Source: an uncultured Alkaliphilus sp. (GTDB lineage Bacteria > Bacillota > Clostridia > Peptostreptococcales > Natronincolaceae). Taken from it: DNA of 64,000 bases. Position 1 is the stretch's first letter, and every line of letters begins with the position of its first letter. The translations under genes and the position numbers were made by a program. Below, in pieces: positions 52,391 to 64,000 of the stretch. The stretch is from assembly GCA_938074565.1 (NCBI GenBank), contig CALJEQ010000008.1:248001-312000 (forward strand), in the 5' to 3' direction. The notes beneath the pieces were generated by a model. It saw only the letters and a list, made by a program, of their open reading frames with translations, was not told the DNA's origin and did no database searches.

Positions 52391-52554
52391 TTTGACATAA
52401 CTATTAGTTTTAACTATATGTTACCATATTTTTTTTCACAATTCAATTTATTTGATTTTACATAAGTAATATATTAGTTTATCTTTTTTTATATTTTTTC
52501 TATTGCCTATATTTATTAAATAAATTTGCTTATCGTCTAAAAACTAAACTTTTC

Positions 52555-54150
52555 CTATGCTATAGATTCTCTAGCCCCTATTTGAGGATTAATCTTTTTA
52601 ATATCTTCAGAAACTCCGTTAAATTGTTGGAAGTTTTTATTAAAACCTTCTGCCAATACATTAGCTTGTTTTTTATACGCACTTATGTCTGCCCAAGTAT
52701 TAGAAGGGTTTAATATTGCAACAGGTACTTCTGGACATTCTGTTGGTATCTGCAATTTAAAGATTGGCTCTGTAATATAGTTTACCTTATCTAATTCTCC
52801 ATCTATCGCTGCTCTAACCATTGCTCTTGTATATTTTAACTTCATACGAATACCTTTTCCATAAGATCCACCAGTCCAACCTGTATTAACTAAGAATACT
52901 TTTGTATTATATTTATCTATTTTTTCACCTAGTAACTTAGCATAAATTTGAGGCTTTAAAATCATAAACGGACCTCCAAAACAAGTTGAGAAGGTGGCTG
53001 TAGGCTCTATTATGCCCCTCTCTGTTCCCGCTAACTTACTGGTATAGCCAGACATAAAGTGATACATTGCCTGTTCTTTTGTTAGTTTTGAGATGGGAGG
53101 TAATACTCCTGTGGCATCTGCTGTAAGAAAAATAATTGTACTGGGGATTCCACCATTTCCTTCTAAAATTGCTCCATCAATATGTTCTAATGGAAAGGCA
53201 ACTCTAGTATTTTCTGTATATCTATCATCATTATAAACAGGCTTGCCTTCATCATCTAAAACAACATTTTCTACCACTGCACCTTCTTTAATAGCCTTCC
53301 AAATTTGTGGTTCATTTTCTTGGGATAGGTTAATGGTTTTAGCATAACATCCTCCCTCAAAATTAAAAACTCCATTCTCTGTCCAACCATGCTCATCGTC
53401 ACCAATTAGTCTTCTATTATTATCTGCTGATAGGGTGGTTTTGCCTGTTCCAGATAAACCAAAGAATAAAGTAACATCTCCCTTTTCCCCAACATTGGCA
53501 GAACAATGCATTGGTAATACATTTTTAAAGGGCAGTAAATAATTCATCACTGTAAACATAGATTTTTTTATTTCACCAGAATATTTTGTACCCCCTATTA
53601 AAACCACTCTCTTCTCAAAACTAATGATGATAAATACTTCAGAATTTGTACCATCCACCTCTGGTACTGCCAAGCAGTTGGGTAATGCAATAACAGTAAA
53701 CTCTGCTGAAAAACCTTCTAATTCTTCTTTCTTTGGTTTGATAAACATTTGTTGGGCAAATAAGTTTTGATAGGCAAATTCATTAATCACTCTTATGGGC
53801 ATTTTATACACTGCATCTGCCCCTACAAAGCCTTCAAATATGTATAAGTCTTTATTCTTCATGTAATTCATCGCTTTATTATAAAGCTTATCAAAACCTT
53901 CAATAGAGATTGGTTGGTTCGTTTTATTCCAATTAATATTATTATGAACAGAGGGTTCATCTACAATATAACGATCATTGGGAGATCTTCCTGTATATGT
54001 GCCTGTATTAACACATAAAGCACCGTTATCAGCTATTTTTCCACCTTCTTTTTCTATTGAGATGTTAATTAAGTCTTTAATTGATAGATTAAAATGAAGT
54101 TTACTTGAGCTTAAAATATTAGAGTTGATTAAATTATTTACCTTATTCAT
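52555..54150 (-). CDS. pckA: Phosphoenolpyruvate carboxykinase (ATP)
   Basis: [48 protein letters not shown]. Confidence 0.96.
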   Translation of the reverse strand: MNKVNNLINSNILSSSKLHFNLSIKDLINISIEKEGGKIADNGALCVNTGTYTGRSPNDRYIVDEPSVHNNINWNKTNQPISIEGFDKLYNKAMNYMKNKDLYIFEGFVGADAVYKMPIRVINEFAYQNLFAQQMFIKPKKEELEGFSAEFTVIALPNCLAVPEVDGTNSEVFIIISFEKRVVLIGGTKYSGEIKKSMFTVMNYLLPFKNVLPMHCSANVGEKGDVTLFFGLSGTGKTTLSADNNRRLIGDDEHGWTENGVFNFEGGCYAKTINLSQENEPQIWKAIKEGAVVENVVLDDEGKPVYNDDRYTENTRVAFPLEHIDGAILEGNGGIPSTIIFLTADATGVLPPISKLTKEQAMYHFMSGYTSKLAGTERGIIEPTATFSTCFGGPFMILKPQIYAKLLGEKIDKYNTKVFLVNTGWTGGSYGKGIRMKLKYTRAMVRAAIDGELDKVNYITEPIFKLQIPTECPEVPVAILNPSNTWADISAYKKQANVLAEGFNKNFQQFNGVSEDIKKINPQIGARESIA

Positions 54151-54487
54151 AGTGATTGCCTCCTAATAATGTATTATTTATTTTGAGATTTACAAATTCA
54201 TAATATTGTATGACTTAATTTCATTATTAGTATAGCATATATAAGCTGTTAATCAATATGTGTCCAGTAATTAAGTTGTTAAATTTTATTAATAAGGCTG
54301 AATATTTATTTTTTTACATTTATTTGTATGTCACACTTGTCAATTTAAATATTTATTAACTTTTTCTTAGATTTTAACTTATCTCAAAAAAGTACTATCA
54401 ATTCATAAAAAAAGAACTTAGCACACCTACTAAGTGACTAAACTCTCTTCTTTGTTTGTTTTGTCATTAAATTAATATTATTTTCAT

Positions 54488-55177
54488 TTAACACACAATT
54501 TCTTTTTGACTAACCACTTCACCATCTTTTAAATCCAGTAATGATGTTCCAAACATAGCTGATTCATGGGAATGAGTTACTTGTATTAATGTTTTTCCCA
54601 TATCCTTATTTATTCTTTTAAACAATTTCATTATATCGTTACCACTCTTAGAATCTAAGTTACCAATAGGTTCATCAAGTAAAATAATCTCTGGCTCAAA
54701 AATTAAAGCCCTTGCTATAGCCACCCTTTGTTGTTGCCCTCCAGAAAGTTCTCTTGGAGTCACTTTTCTTTTATGGCTCATTCCCGTTATATCTAATAAT
54801 TCTTTAAGTTTTTCTTCATAATCCTTTAATTTCTTTCCATCAAGTATTAACGGAAGCATTATATTGTCTTCTACAGAAAGATTAGGCACAAGATTATAAA
54901 ACTGGAATACAAAGCCTATTTCTTTTCTTCTCATTAAACTTTTCTGTTTTTCTTTTAATGTACTTAAATCTTTTTCGTTAATTAGAACTTTTCCACTTGT
55001 TGGTTTATCTAGCCCTCCTAATAAATATAAAAGAGTTGACTTACCACAACCAGATGGACCCATTATTGAGAGAAATGACCCTTTCTCCACAGAAAAAGTC
55101 AAATTCTTTAATACTTCAACATTATCTTTTCCAACTTTAAAAGATTTATATAAATTTTCTACAGTTATAGATTTCAT
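54488..55177 (-). CDS. ABC transporter ATP-binding protein (LolD/MacB type)
   Basis: GPSGCGKSTLLYLLGGLDKPTSG, LSGGQQQRVAIARALIFEPEIILLDEPIGNLDS. Confidence 0.94.
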   Translation of the reverse strand: MKSITVENLYKSFKVGKDNVEVLKNLTFSVEKGSFLSIMGPSGCGKSTLLYLLGGLDKPTSGKVLINEKDLSTLKEKQKSLMRRKEIGFVFQFYNLVPNLSVEDNIMLPLILDGKKLKDYEEKLKELLDITGMSHKRKVTPRELSGGQQQRVAIARALIFEPEIILLDEPIGNLDSKSGNDIMKLFKRINKDMGKTLIQVTHSHESAMFGTSLLDLKDGEVVSQKEIVC

Positions 55178-55188
55178 ATACCTTCCCC

Positions 55189-57672
55189 CTATTCGTACTT
55201 TATTTCGTGAATAATTGATAGTTTTCTATTGTTTAGTAATACTGGTATTGTTGCTAAAAGAATCATAATGGTAGCTGCCATAAAAAATAAAGGCATTGTC
55301 TTGATATTAAAATTAATATCTAGTGGTAACCCGATTAATTTCGTTAACTTACTCAGTATAGATGTAACTAAATAGCAGTAAGGGATTGTAATTACCATTG
55401 ACCAAACTACACAAAATAAAGATTCAAGGGTTAGCATAGCTCCTCTTTGTCTTGATGTCATACCAATAGAGCTTAACACAGCCAGTTCCTTTTTTCTTTG
55501 AATAAAGCTAATTAGCATATTGTTTATTGCCCCCAAAGCGCCAATAACAATAGCCATCAAAGAGAAGATACTTAAAACATTAATAAACTGTTGATTTCCT
55601 TCTAAGTTTATTTTTTTTGATTCTTCAAATGTAGATATAGACCCACCAAACTCTTTTACTACTTTCTCTATATCTTTCTTTACCTCTTCTGGATTTTTTG
55701 TTGTATTAAGAAAAATTTCATTTGAAGTTAAAAACTTAAAATCATCTTTCAAATCTTTACTATCCATTAAAATAAAACCACCACTATAATAAAGCTTCCC
55801 ATCTATTAATCCTGCCACTGTAAATTCTTTATTTAACCCATTTATCTCCATGTTAAGCAAGTCACCTTCACCTACATTAAGTTTTTTTGCCATAGATTCA
55901 CTTAGAATAACATTTTTAATACTTGAGTTTTCAAATCTATTATAAACCTCTTCATATACTTCGTCCTTCAAGCTTAAGTATTGGTTATATTCTCTATATT
56001 TTTTAGGCTCTACTCCAATGATAATAGCATTATTATCCTCTACTTTTCCATTTGCAACATATACTTCATGTATACTCATACCATCTATGTCAGGCTCTTC
56101 TTTTAGTTTAGCAATTAGCATTTCTCTTAAAGTATGGTCACCACCTTTAAAGTTAGTAATAGAAATATCGAAATTTATATCTGTATAAGCTCCTGTAACA
56201 GCCTCTTTAACGCTAAAACCCACTGAATTAATAATTACAATTGCTAGGATCGAGATAATTATTAACGTAATATTTCCTAAAAGAGCCTTTGAAGTTTTAA
56301 TATTATTTAGTGCAAGTCCAGTTATTTTTAAAGTTCCTTTTAATCTACTAAATAAGAAATTAGTAAATAAGTCAATTATTTTAGGATATACCAGTAATAA
56401 AGCTATTAAAGATATAATCAATAATATTGGACTAAGTTCAATTAACAATGTTACCTTTAGTAAGTTCAGTATTACTACAGCTATAAGTATAATACTCCCT
56501 AGTATAAACCTCCACCAGCCTAATTCAGTTGTGGTATTTACATGATTAAGTATAATATCTTTAACTTGAAGTCCGTCACTTCCCAAAATAGGTATTGTAC
56601 AAGAAATTATTGATAATATTAATGCAAAAATTAAACCAAAAACACCATACCAGATGTTAAAAGCGAAGGATTCAATAATACCATATTCCTTTAAAGGTGA
56701 TACTGAATAATTTACTAAATATAAAAGCCCCATTCCAGTAGCTACACCGAGTATTCCCCCTATACCACCATATAAAATATTTTCCAAATAAAGTATTGCT
56801 TTTACATTACCTCTAGTTGCTCCTTGACTAAAGAATGTACCTATAACAGGTAGTCGCTCTGTAATAGTTAGTTTAAAAGAACCGTAAATAATTACACCAC
56901 TCATTAAAACTACAATAGTCAACATCAGATAAAAATAAGTAGTAAGTTGACCTATTTGATTTTCTATCGCTTCTTCATCAAAAAGTTCTGAGGCTTTAAA
57001 ATCTTTATTAGCGTTATTAAAGATTTCGATGCTTTCTTTAAGCGTATCTTCTGTTTTATTTGCTAAAAGCAAATTGTATTTATTGTTAACACCATACATT
57101 TCTTCCATAAAATCATATGGAGCTATAATTGTAAAATCACCTTTTTGGTCAGAATAGAAGAGACCATGATTTGAATTAACCCCCACTACCTTTAGGGTTT
57201 CCTTTTTTCCATTAAAAATAATATTTATACTATCTCCCATATGTAGATTTAATTCTTCGCTAATTCTTTTAGAAATAATGGCTTCTTTGCCTTTAAAACT
57301 ATCCCAAAAATTACCTTCAATAATATTATCTTTATTTATATACTTAGTTTCTCTACCATGTATAGTTATATTAGTAAGATCTTCATTATCCATTACTGCA
57401 TTTCCCAACAATACAGGAAGTAAGTCCTTTACTCCCTTTTCTATAATGGAGTTTGTATTATAAAAAACGTCACCATCCATTGTAGTTATTAAAACCTCTT
57501 TTTCCTCAAAGCCTTGTAATATTGTTTTACTAAAAGATCCTGTTGCCACATCTATAGCCCCCATACTACCTATGAATAGACCAGAACTCATAGCTATAGC
57601 AAAAATCAATAGAAAAAATCTTGCTTTTTTTTCTAACATTGATTTTAGTATGTATTTTATAAATACTTTCAT
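55189..57672 (-). CDS. FtsX-like ABC transporter permease
   Basis: 827 aa with two FtsX-like modules; IQRKKELAVLSSIGMTSRQ motif. Confidence 0.92.
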   Translation of the reverse strand: MKVFIKYILKSMLEKKARFFLLIFAIAMSSGLFIGSMGAIDVATGSFSKTILQGFEEKEVLITTMDGDVFYNTNSIIEKGVKDLLPVLLGNAVMDNEDLTNITIHGRETKYINKDNIIEGNFWDSFKGKEAIISKRISEELNLHMGDSINIIFNGKKETLKVVGVNSNHGLFYSDQKGDFTIIAPYDFMEEMYGVNNKYNLLLANKTEDTLKESIEIFNNANKDFKASELFDEEAIENQIGQLTTYFYLMLTIVVLMSGVIIYGSFKLTITERLPVIGTFFSQGATRGNVKAILYLENILYGGIGGILGVATGMGLLYLVNYSVSPLKEYGIIESFAFNIWYGVFGLIFALILSIISCTIPILGSDGLQVKDIILNHVNTTTELGWWRFILGSIILIAVVILNLLKVTLLIELSPILLIISLIALLLVYPKIIDLFTNFLFSRLKGTLKITGLALNNIKTSKALLGNITLIIISILAIVIINSVGFSVKEAVTGAYTDINFDISITNFKGGDHTLREMLIAKLKEEPDIDGMSIHEVYVANGKVEDNNAIIIGVEPKKYREYNQYLSLKDEVYEEVYNRFENSSIKNVILSESMAKKLNVGEGDLLNMEINGLNKEFTVAGLIDGKLYYSGGFILMDSKDLKDDFKFLTSNEIFLNTTKNPEEVKKDIEKVVKEFGGSISTFEESKKINLEGNQQFINVLSIFSLMAIVIGALGAINNMLISFIQRKKELAVLSSIGMTSRQRGAMLTLESLFCVVWSMVITIPYCYLVTSILSKLTKLIGLPLDINFNIKTMPLFFMAATIMILLATIPVLLNNRKLSIIHEIKYE

Positions 57673-57922
57673 TGCTTTTTTCCTCCCTTCATTTTCTACA
57701 TTTCATAATAATTCTTCTAAGTAAGTAAATTGTTTATTCCTGTATAATTAGTTACGTATACTACCCGTTTTTGTCTGCAAATTTGTCACGACACACTCCA
57801 ATAGTATATAGAACTTACTTATGAATTTGTAATATAAATTATAACCTAACTTTAATTTTTAGTTATCAACTAAGATGTGTATTAGTAACAATCTTTCTGC
57901 ATTATATATTTCCATACAAGAC

Positions 57923-57963
57923 AAACCGTATACAAGTTAAATCATGTATACGGTTTGTTTTAG
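57923..57963. terminator. Strong hairpin terminator
   Basis: ACAAACCGTATACA...TGTATACGGTTTGT plus T-run. Confidence 0.7.
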
Positions 57964-58040
57964 TGAATTTATATTTAATTATTGATGCAGGTTTAATCTA
58001 ATCAAGCCTATATATTATTTATTTCATTGTTCTTTATATT

Positions 58041-59837
58041 TTATTTTATTATTTCCGCTACCTTCCCCATATAACCATTAAACATCCCATCTATATCCTC
58101 TTCCTTCAAAGTTTCCTTCTCCAATAATCCCTCTGCAATTGTCTCCACCAATGGAAGGTTTTCTTCAATTGCAATCTTAGTTTCATCATAAAGTTTTTGC
58201 ATTTCTTTATTAATGACTTCCACTAAGTTTTGGTCTACACCTTGTTGTCCTAAAAGTACATCATAATTAATCATTCCTAATTTATTTGACATACCAAATC
58301 TTTTAATCATTGAAGTTAATATTTCTGTAGCTCTTTGAATATCATTACTTGCACCTGTTGTGATGTTATCTTCACCGAAGATAATTTCTTCTACAATTCT
58401 TCCCGCCAATGCCACCTTAATATTATTTAACATGTCCTTTTTAGTATGATACATTTTATCAGGTGGAATATTCATACTAAAACCACCTGCCCCTTTAGTA
58501 CTCGGAATAATAGTTACCTTAGTTACACGGTTTTCAGGACATAATAATTTAGTTACAGCAGCATGACCAGCTTCATGGTAAGCAGTAATTTTTCTATCAA
58601 TAACAGCAATATTACTTCTATCTTTCTTCTCTTCTCCTGCAATTACCTTATAAAAAGCTTTATCGATATGCTTTTCTGTAATTAATTCAGCCTCTTCTCT
58701 AGCTGCATAAATAGCTGCTTCATTCATTAGATTTTCTAATTTAGCACCACTAAAGTATACTGTCTGTTGAGCTAAAGCTGAAATATTAAAATCTTCGCTT
58801 ATTGGTCTATTTTGAGTATACAAGCTTAATATTTCTATTCTAGCTTTTAAGTCTGGAAGTCCGACTTCTATTTGTCTATCAAAACGACCCGGTCTCAATA
58901 ATGCTTCATCTAAAGTATCCAGTCGATTTGTTGCTGCTAAAACAACAATACCTTCATTTCCTTTAAACCCAGACATTTCTGTTAGTAAGGCATTTAGAGT
59001 ACGGTCAGATTCATCGCTTCCTCCTAAACCACCTCTATCTCTCTTTTTACCTATAGCATCAATCTCATCTATGAAGATCACACATTTTTCTTTTTCAGTT
59101 GCACTTTTAAATAAACTTCTTATTCTGGCTGCCCCAACCCCTGCATAAATCTGCACAAAGTCTGACCCAGAAACTGCTAAAAAGTCTACACCTGCCTCAC
59201 TGGCTAAAGCTTTTGCCATAAGGGTTTTACCTGTACCTGGAGGTCCATATAATATTACCCCCCGTGGCATTCTTGCCCCGTAACGTTGATACTTTTCAGG
59301 GTTCTTTAGAAAATCCACCATTTCCATTAAATTATTCTTAGCTTCTTCATTTCCAGCAACATTTCTAAAGTTTACTTGAGATTTCTTCTCTGTAGAATAA
59401 TCTATAGAAGACATCTTATCATATTCCTTTGAAGCCTGCTTTGAATTATTTTTAGTTAAGAAAAAGGCTAGACCAGCAAAACCTCCCATAAGAACAATAA
59501 AAGTAATAATTTGAACAATAGTAAATTGTTCGTTTACTTCTATTACTTTAACATCTTGCTTTAACAGCATTTCTTTTAGATTATCAGTTCGTGGATTGTC
59601 TGTAATAAAGACATCGCCAGAGTTTAATTTTCCTTTAAGGGTTGAAGCCTCAGATAAATGAACTTCCTTTACTTCTCCTACCTCAATTTTAGATAAAAAT
59701 TTCTGATAGGATAGTTCCGTCACTTCCTGTTGAAAGTATTCTTTATAAACAGCAAAGGATGCTACCATCGAAATAGCCACAACAATAGCAATTATTCCAT
59801 AAATTTTATTCTGTTTTTTATTCAATAGTTCCAGCAT
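58041..59837 (-). CDS. FtsH-like ATP-dependent zinc metalloprotease
   Basis: [41 protein letters not shown]. Confidence 0.94.
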   Translation of the reverse strand: MLELLNKKQNKIYGIIAIVVAISMVASFAVYKEYFQQEVTELSYQKFLSKIEVGEVKEVHLSEASTLKGKLNSGDVFITDNPRTDNLKEMLLKQDVKVIEVNEQFTIVQIITFIVLMGGFAGLAFFLTKNNSKQASKEYDKMSSIDYSTEKKSQVNFRNVAGNEEAKNNLMEMVDFLKNPEKYQRYGARMPRGVILYGPPGTGKTLMAKALASEAGVDFLAVSGSDFVQIYAGVGAARIRSLFKSATEKEKCVIFIDEIDAIGKKRDRGGLGGSDESDRTLNALLTEMSGFKGNEGIVVLAATNRLDTLDEALLRPGRFDRQIEVGLPDLKARIEILSLYTQNRPISEDFNISALAQQTVYFSGAKLENLMNEAAIYAAREEAELITEKHIDKAFYKVIAGEEKKDRSNIAVIDRKITAYHEAGHAAVTKLLCPENRVTKVTIIPSTKGAGGFSMNIPPDKMYHTKKDMLNNIKVALAGRIVEEIIFGEDNITTGASNDIQRATEILTSMIKRFGMSNKLGMINYDVLLGQQGVDQNLVEVINKEMQKLYDETKIAIEENLPLVETIAEGLLEKETLKEEDIDGMFNGYMGKVAEIIK

Positions 59838-59950
59838 TTTATAACCCCTTTCTAAATTCTATGGGTCCGAGTACTATAAGGTTTACATAATATATTAACA
59901 TAAATAGATAAAAAAATAAAGCCTATATGGCTTTTATTTTTGTAAATCAT

Positions 59951-60295
59951 TTATTTTTCTTTATCTTTTACCCATTCTACTAACTTTTTAGCTTCCGTTT
60001 CCTTTAGTAAAGCCCTTTTGGTTTTTGTCGTAAGTATTTCATAGTTACCCATAGCTGCTGCTGCTACAAAAAAAGAATTTATAATAGAAAGATATATATT
60101 TTGAGAACTAACTTTATCAAATATAAATAGATTTGTAATCATAACAAATACTGCCACCATCAAAGCCAACATTTTTTTATCCATTTTTTCTGGCATGTAA
60201 TCTTTCATAAAATGGGTAATGATATTGGTAACGAAAACTGCACCTGTAAATGTAGTTAAGAAATCTACCGTAATCCAATTAATCCCTTCTTGCAT
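59951..60295 (-). CDS. Small hypothetical membrane protein
   Basis: 114 aa with about 3 hydrophobic segments. Confidence 0.65.
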   Translation of the reverse strand: MQEGINWITVDFLTTFTGAVFVTNIITHFMKDYMPEKMDKKMLALMVAVFVMITNLFIFDKVSSQNIYLSIINSFFVAAAAMGNYEILTTKTKRALLKETEAKKLVEWVKDKEK

Positions 60296-60460
60296 AATAA
60301 CACACCTCCTTAGTAACTCTACTTACTCCATATTATGTAGACTTGTTTAAGAAGGTGAATTATAGGTGAATTATAGATTTGTTGATTTCTACTAATTACT
60401 ACTAATTTTAAACTTATCTATTTTACACTAAATAATTTTAGAAATACCCATAGTTGTTTT

Positions 60461-61399
60461 TTATCCTTTTAAAATCCCTTGCAATCCAATTAAATCATCG
60501 GGCAGTGGAGCTTTTATTTCCACAACATGTCTATATCTTGGCTGATACAACTTAAGATATGCAGCATGAAGGGCTTGTCTTTCTATCAGAACTGTTTCTT
60601 TTTCTTCACCATACAATGTATCCCCAATAATTGGATGCCCTAAATAACTCATATGGACTCGAATTTGATGGGTACGACCAGTTAACAATTCCACTTCTAA
60701 CATAGACGCATCTTTATATCTTTCCAACACCTTATACTTCGTAATAGAATGTTGACCTTTTTCATCCACCACTCGTTTTATCGAGTCTTCTGTAGGTCGA
60801 TAAATTGGAGCGTTAATTGTATCATAATCCTTCTCCACAACCCCTTTTACAAATGTAATATACCTTTTTTCTACTTGATCCGCCTTCATTTGTTCCGATA
60901 ATATATGATGGGCATATGGGTTTTTAGCAATTACCAGTAACCCTGATGTATCCATATCCAATCTATTAACAAATCTAATTCTGTATTCTAATCCTTTTTT
61001 TTGCAGATAATAAGTAGCAGCATTAGCAATTGTATAGTTAGGATGACTTTTTGTAGGATGGGATACAATACCTGGTTGTTTATTAATCACAATCAAATCT
61101 ACATCTTCATATACTACATGAAAAGGGATTTCTTGAGGAAGGAATTGATTAGGCTCTTCCTCCATAATTATTTTAATAATATCCCCTTCGCTAACAGCTT
61201 CATGGTATTTAACATATTGGTTATTTAAGAAAACCATCTGACCATGTTTAAGTTTTGTAAGTAAACGACTAGAAAAATCTAATCTTTTTTTTAATACTTG
61301 CTTTACTGTATCACCATTATCTTTTTCTTCAACTCTGTACGTTATCATTATTTCTGTTTGTTGGTCTAATACCAGCATTTTTCCACCTACTTCTTTCAT
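60461..61399 (-). CDS. RluA family pseudouridine synthase
   Basis: FVNRLDMDTSGLLVIAKN, GRTHQIRVHMSYLGHPIIGDTLYG. Confidence 0.95.
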   Translation of the reverse strand: MKEVGGKMLVLDQQTEIMITYRVEEKDNGDTVKQVLKKRLDFSSRLLTKLKHGQMVFLNNQYVKYHEAVSEGDIIKIIMEEEPNQFLPQEIPFHVVYEDVDLIVINKQPGIVSHPTKSHPNYTIANAATYYLQKKGLEYRIRFVNRLDMDTSGLLVIAKNPYAHHILSEQMKADQVEKRYITFVKGVVEKDYDTINAPIYRPTEDSIKRVVDEKGQHSITKYKVLERYKDASMLEVELLTGRTHQIRVHMSYLGHPIIGDTLYGEEKETVLIERQALHAAYLKLYQPRYRHVVEIKAPLPDDLIGLQGILKG

Positions 61400-61641
61400 A
61401 TTTAAAGCGTATTATATAATTAATATACCTGTACTTCAACACATTTTTTATTTTATCTATAATAGATATTTTAACCAATATAAAGGAATTTCCTTTTAAA
61501 AATAGAATAATTGAAATAATAAAAATAATTACAAAGTAATTATTAAGGTTGTTGTATACCAACTGTGGGGGTTTTAATTATTTAACTATTAGTACCTACA
61601 TATAAAAGTAATATTTATTATATTAAAAAGGAGAATGCCTT

Positions 61642-62448
61642 ATGAGTTTTACCAAAATCATAAATATTGTATATAATGACTCTAAGTTTTCTATAGATAC
61701 TGCAAATTATGTAAAAAAGAAGTTCAGCCAATTGGGATATCAAATTAGTGATACCTTCGATTTTACAGCAGAGCTTATCATCTGCATCGGTGGAGATGGA
61801 TCATTTCTTAGAGCCTTACATAAATATCAGTTTCCAGATATTCCGATAGTAGGCATTAACACAGGTCACCTTGGTTTTCTTGTTGAAATTAACCCAGATG
61901 AAATAGATGATTTTTTAGAAAGATATGTTAATAGAGACTATTTTATTGAGGAAATAAACCCCATTGAAGCTGTTATATGTACTCGAAATGACTGTATAAA
62001 TGCCTTTGCTTTAAATGAGATTGTCATAAAAGGAGACAAATCCCGTACAATTCATCTTGATATTTCCGTTAACAATCAATTAATTCAACGCTTTAGTGGA
62101 GATGGTATTTTGTTAGCAACCTCCACAGGTAGTACAGCTTACAATTACTCTATTGGTGGTTCTATTGTTGATCCTAGCTTAAATGTAATTCAAGTTAGCC
62201 CACTGGCTCCAATCAACACAACTGCTTATCGTTCTTTTACCTCCAGTGTAATTTTACCTGCTACTGCCACCATTAAAGTTAATCCAGAATATCATTTTGA
62301 AGATTCCATTGTTATTGTAAGTGATGGTACAGAGCATAGACACAACAGTATTATAGAGGTTTCATTAACACTGTCTAACTTAAATATTAAAATGTTAAGA
62401 TTAAAAGGTTTTGAATTTTGGAGTAAAGTTAAGAAAAAGTTTTTATAA
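61642..62448 (+). CDS. nadK: NAD kinase
   Basis: IGGDGSFLRALHKY, GINTGHLGFL, TGSTAYNYSIGGSIVDP. Confidence 0.94.
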   Translation: MSFTKIINIVYNDSKFSIDTANYVKKKFSQLGYQISDTFDFTAELIICIGGDGSFLRALHKYQFPDIPIVGINTGHLGFLVEINPDEIDDFLERYVNRDYFIEEINPIEAVICTRNDCINAFALNEIVIKGDKSRTIHLDISVNNQLIQRFSGDGILLATSTGSTAYNYSIGGSIVDPSLNVIQVSPLAPINTTAYRSFTSSVILPATATIKVNPEYHFEDSIVIVSDGTEHRHNSIIEVSLTLSNLNIKMLRLKGFEFWSKVKKKFL

Positions 62449-62457
62449 AGACTTTAT

Positions 62458-62490
62458 TAAGGCACTATCCTTTGTAGTGCCTTAATAATT
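62458..62490. terminator. Bidirectional terminator
   Basis: AAGGCACTA...TAGTGCCTT. Confidence 0.7.
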
Positions 62491-63397
62491 ATCCCCTCTG
62501 ATTGGCAAATAAAATAATGCCCTCTAAAAACTTTTTAACATTAATTTTACCACGATATTTTGTCTTTCCCTTAATAAATTCCATCTCCATTCTTACCTCT
62601 TGAAAATCAAATAATGAATTAGCATAAGTTGTGAAGGCAAAATCACCATAATCTTCCAACCCCAAACTAGCTATATTCCTTAATGCCTTTCCTATCGCCC
62701 GTCTAACCCTTTGTTCTATTGCCTTTTCACTAGACTCTTCCAATTGGTTTTCTTCCCTATAATAATCGCTTAAAAGTTTATATAGTTCCGAAGTTTTGTA
62801 TCTAGGCAAAATATCCTTTGTACTTATTCGGTTGCTTGACAATATTGTAACCATTTCCATTATGTCTTTGCTTCCGGCTTCCCCTAATATCCCTAATTGA
62901 GAAAGAATAACTTTAACCCGTTCTCTGATACCAAACGTATCCTGCTCTTGTGTTGGCGTGCTTTCTTTCATGTCATTTAATAATTTGAATGCACTCTCTA
63001 TATGTTTTAGAGTAGCTGTCAATTTGTGTTTTTCAATAACTTTTTTCATTAAAGTAACTACTTCATTTACATTAATTGGCTTATTAATAAAATATTCAAT
63101 TCCCTCTTCATAAGACTTAACTACCATATCCTTTGCAGTAACTTGTGAAATCATAATAAATAAAGGAGGTTGTTTTTCTATTTTCTTAATCCTTGAAACT
63201 AACTGTATTCCATCCAATAATGGTAAAAGCAAGTCAACAATTACAATATCTGGTTTGCATAAAAGTATATTGTTTAATCCATCTTCTCCATTATCACTTT
63301 CACCAATAACATTCCCCAATTGTTTTGATGTAATAATATTTTTTAGTATCTGTCGAATACTAATATCATCATCTATAATATAAATATTTAAATCCAT
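62489..63397 (-). CDS. Response regulator with C-terminal YcbB/GlnL-type domain
   Basis: REC (YIIDDDISIRQILKN, DIVIVDLLLPLLDGIQL); C-term RVRRAIGKALRNIASLGLEDYGDFAFTTYANSLFDFQEVRMEMEFIKG. Confidence 0.88.
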   Translation of the reverse strand: MDLNIYIIDDDISIRQILKNIITSKQLGNVIGESDNGEDGLNNILLCKPDIVIVDLLLPLLDGIQLVSRIKKIEKQPPLFIMISQVTAKDMVVKSYEEGIEYFINKPINVNEVVTLMKKVIEKHKLTATLKHIESAFKLLNDMKESTPTQEQDTFGIRERVKVILSQLGILGEAGSKDIMEMVTILSSNRISTKDILPRYKTSELYKLLSDYYREENQLEESSEKAIEQRVRRAIGKALRNIASLGLEDYGDFAFTTYANSLFDFQEVRMEMEFIKGKTKYRGKINVKKFLEGIILFANQRG

Positions 63398-63409
63398 TAA
63401 ACCCGCCCC

Positions 63410-64000
63410 TTAAATATTTCTCAATGGTATCATTATTTTGAACACAGTGCTTTCATTTATCTTAGACTTAACTTGTATATCTCCCTCTAGGGTGTTTTTA
63501 ACTATGTAGATAACATGGGTTAAGCCAATACCAGAGTTCATTTTTCCAGAGACCTCATCAAATTTTGTTGTATAGCCTGGATTAAAAATAATACTCATAT
63601 TTTCTGGCTCAATACCTCTACCGTTATCTTGTACATATATTTCTAAATATTCTTTTACTGTTTTTATTGTTAATATTATTCTACCATTTTTATGAATTGC
63701 TTCAATGGAATTTATAATTAAGTTATTAATAATTGAAATAAGTTCATACACTTGGTTTATATATATATCTTTAAAGTAAAGGTACTCCATTTCTATTGAC
63801 TTGTCCACAATTTCACTGTTCTTTTCATAACTAATTTTTATCAGATTAAGTAAGTCTTTTAGATACATACCATCATAACTTTCTATTTCAGGCAATATTT
63901 TTTCTAAACCTGCACTTACCCTCATGTAGTCTTTTTTAATTTCATGAATGTCTTTAGCTATAGATAAAGCTTGAAAAGATAATTCCCTGACCTGTGGTTG
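63410..64000 (-). CDS. Sensor histidine kinase (GlnK/CitA-like), C-terminal part, runs off window
   Basis: HATPase_c: NLIINSIEAIHKNG, VQDNGRGIEPENMSIIFNPGYTTK, GIGLTHV; frame open to window end (QPQVRELSFQALSIAKDIHEIKKDYMRV...). Confidence 0.9.
   Translation of the reverse strand, partial: QPQVRELSFQALSIAKDIHEIKKDYMRVSAGLEKILPEIESYDGMYLKDLLNLIKISYEKNSEIVDKSIEMEYLYFKDIYINQVYELISIINNLIINSIEAIHKNGRIILTIKTVKEYLEIYVQDNGRGIEPENMSIIFNPGYTTKFDEVSGKMNSGIGLTHVIYIVKNTLEGDIQVKSKINESTVFKIMIPLRNI

Noticed and set aside
58041-59837. FtsH-like gene as an unusual paralog
   Set aside because: All canonical AAA and HEAGH motifs present; without the rest of the genome there is no basis for calling it unusual
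60352-60378. Short direct repeat GGTGAATTATAG x2
   Set aside because: Two copies of a 12-mer only; probably chance slippage in AT-rich DNA
1-64000. CRISPR array, rRNA, tRNA genes, c-di-GMP (GEMM) or T-box leaders
   Set aside because: No regularly spaced direct repeats and none of the characteristic conserved sequences noticed on manual reading; not exhaustively scanned

Overview
AT-rich chromosomal window that looks like an anaerobic Firmicute (Clostridia, Alkaliphilus-like by gene content; this is inference). Most of it is ordinary housekeeping and metabolic genes: fba, M18 aminopeptidase, DegS/DegU-like pair, hutH, MocR-type regulator, AOR plus ferredoxin, two ABC exporter half-transporters, flavodiiron protein, arcA, HisJ-like PHP, spoVB-like flippase, polX, a MOSC/moeA-PBP/moeA cluster, pckA, FtsX/LolD-type ABC, FtsH-like protease, RluA, nadK and a GlnL-like two-component pair. 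The left edge holds the 3' end of a large serine recombinase. About 24.3-31.7 kb is an accessory or decaying region with a frameshifted PHP-ABC ATPase (TrlF-like), IS-like remnants, orphan secreted or membrane proteins and a gene remnant. The items I consider most worth follow-up are: (1) an unannotated 17-aa micropeptide ORF with a very strong Shine-Dalgarno, divergent from an XRE regulator, with several GATACAAnnTGTATC-type operators between them; (2) a probable Moco/Tuco-type riboswitch with terminator upstream of moeA; (3) an 1806-aa pseudokinase-AAA-TPR-GAF-GGDEF-GAF protein; (4) the frameshift in the TrlF-like gene just before its Walker B motif; (5) a GGDEF protein with degenerate signature fused to an RHH-like tail. 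No CRISPR array, rRNA or convincing tRNA was seen.
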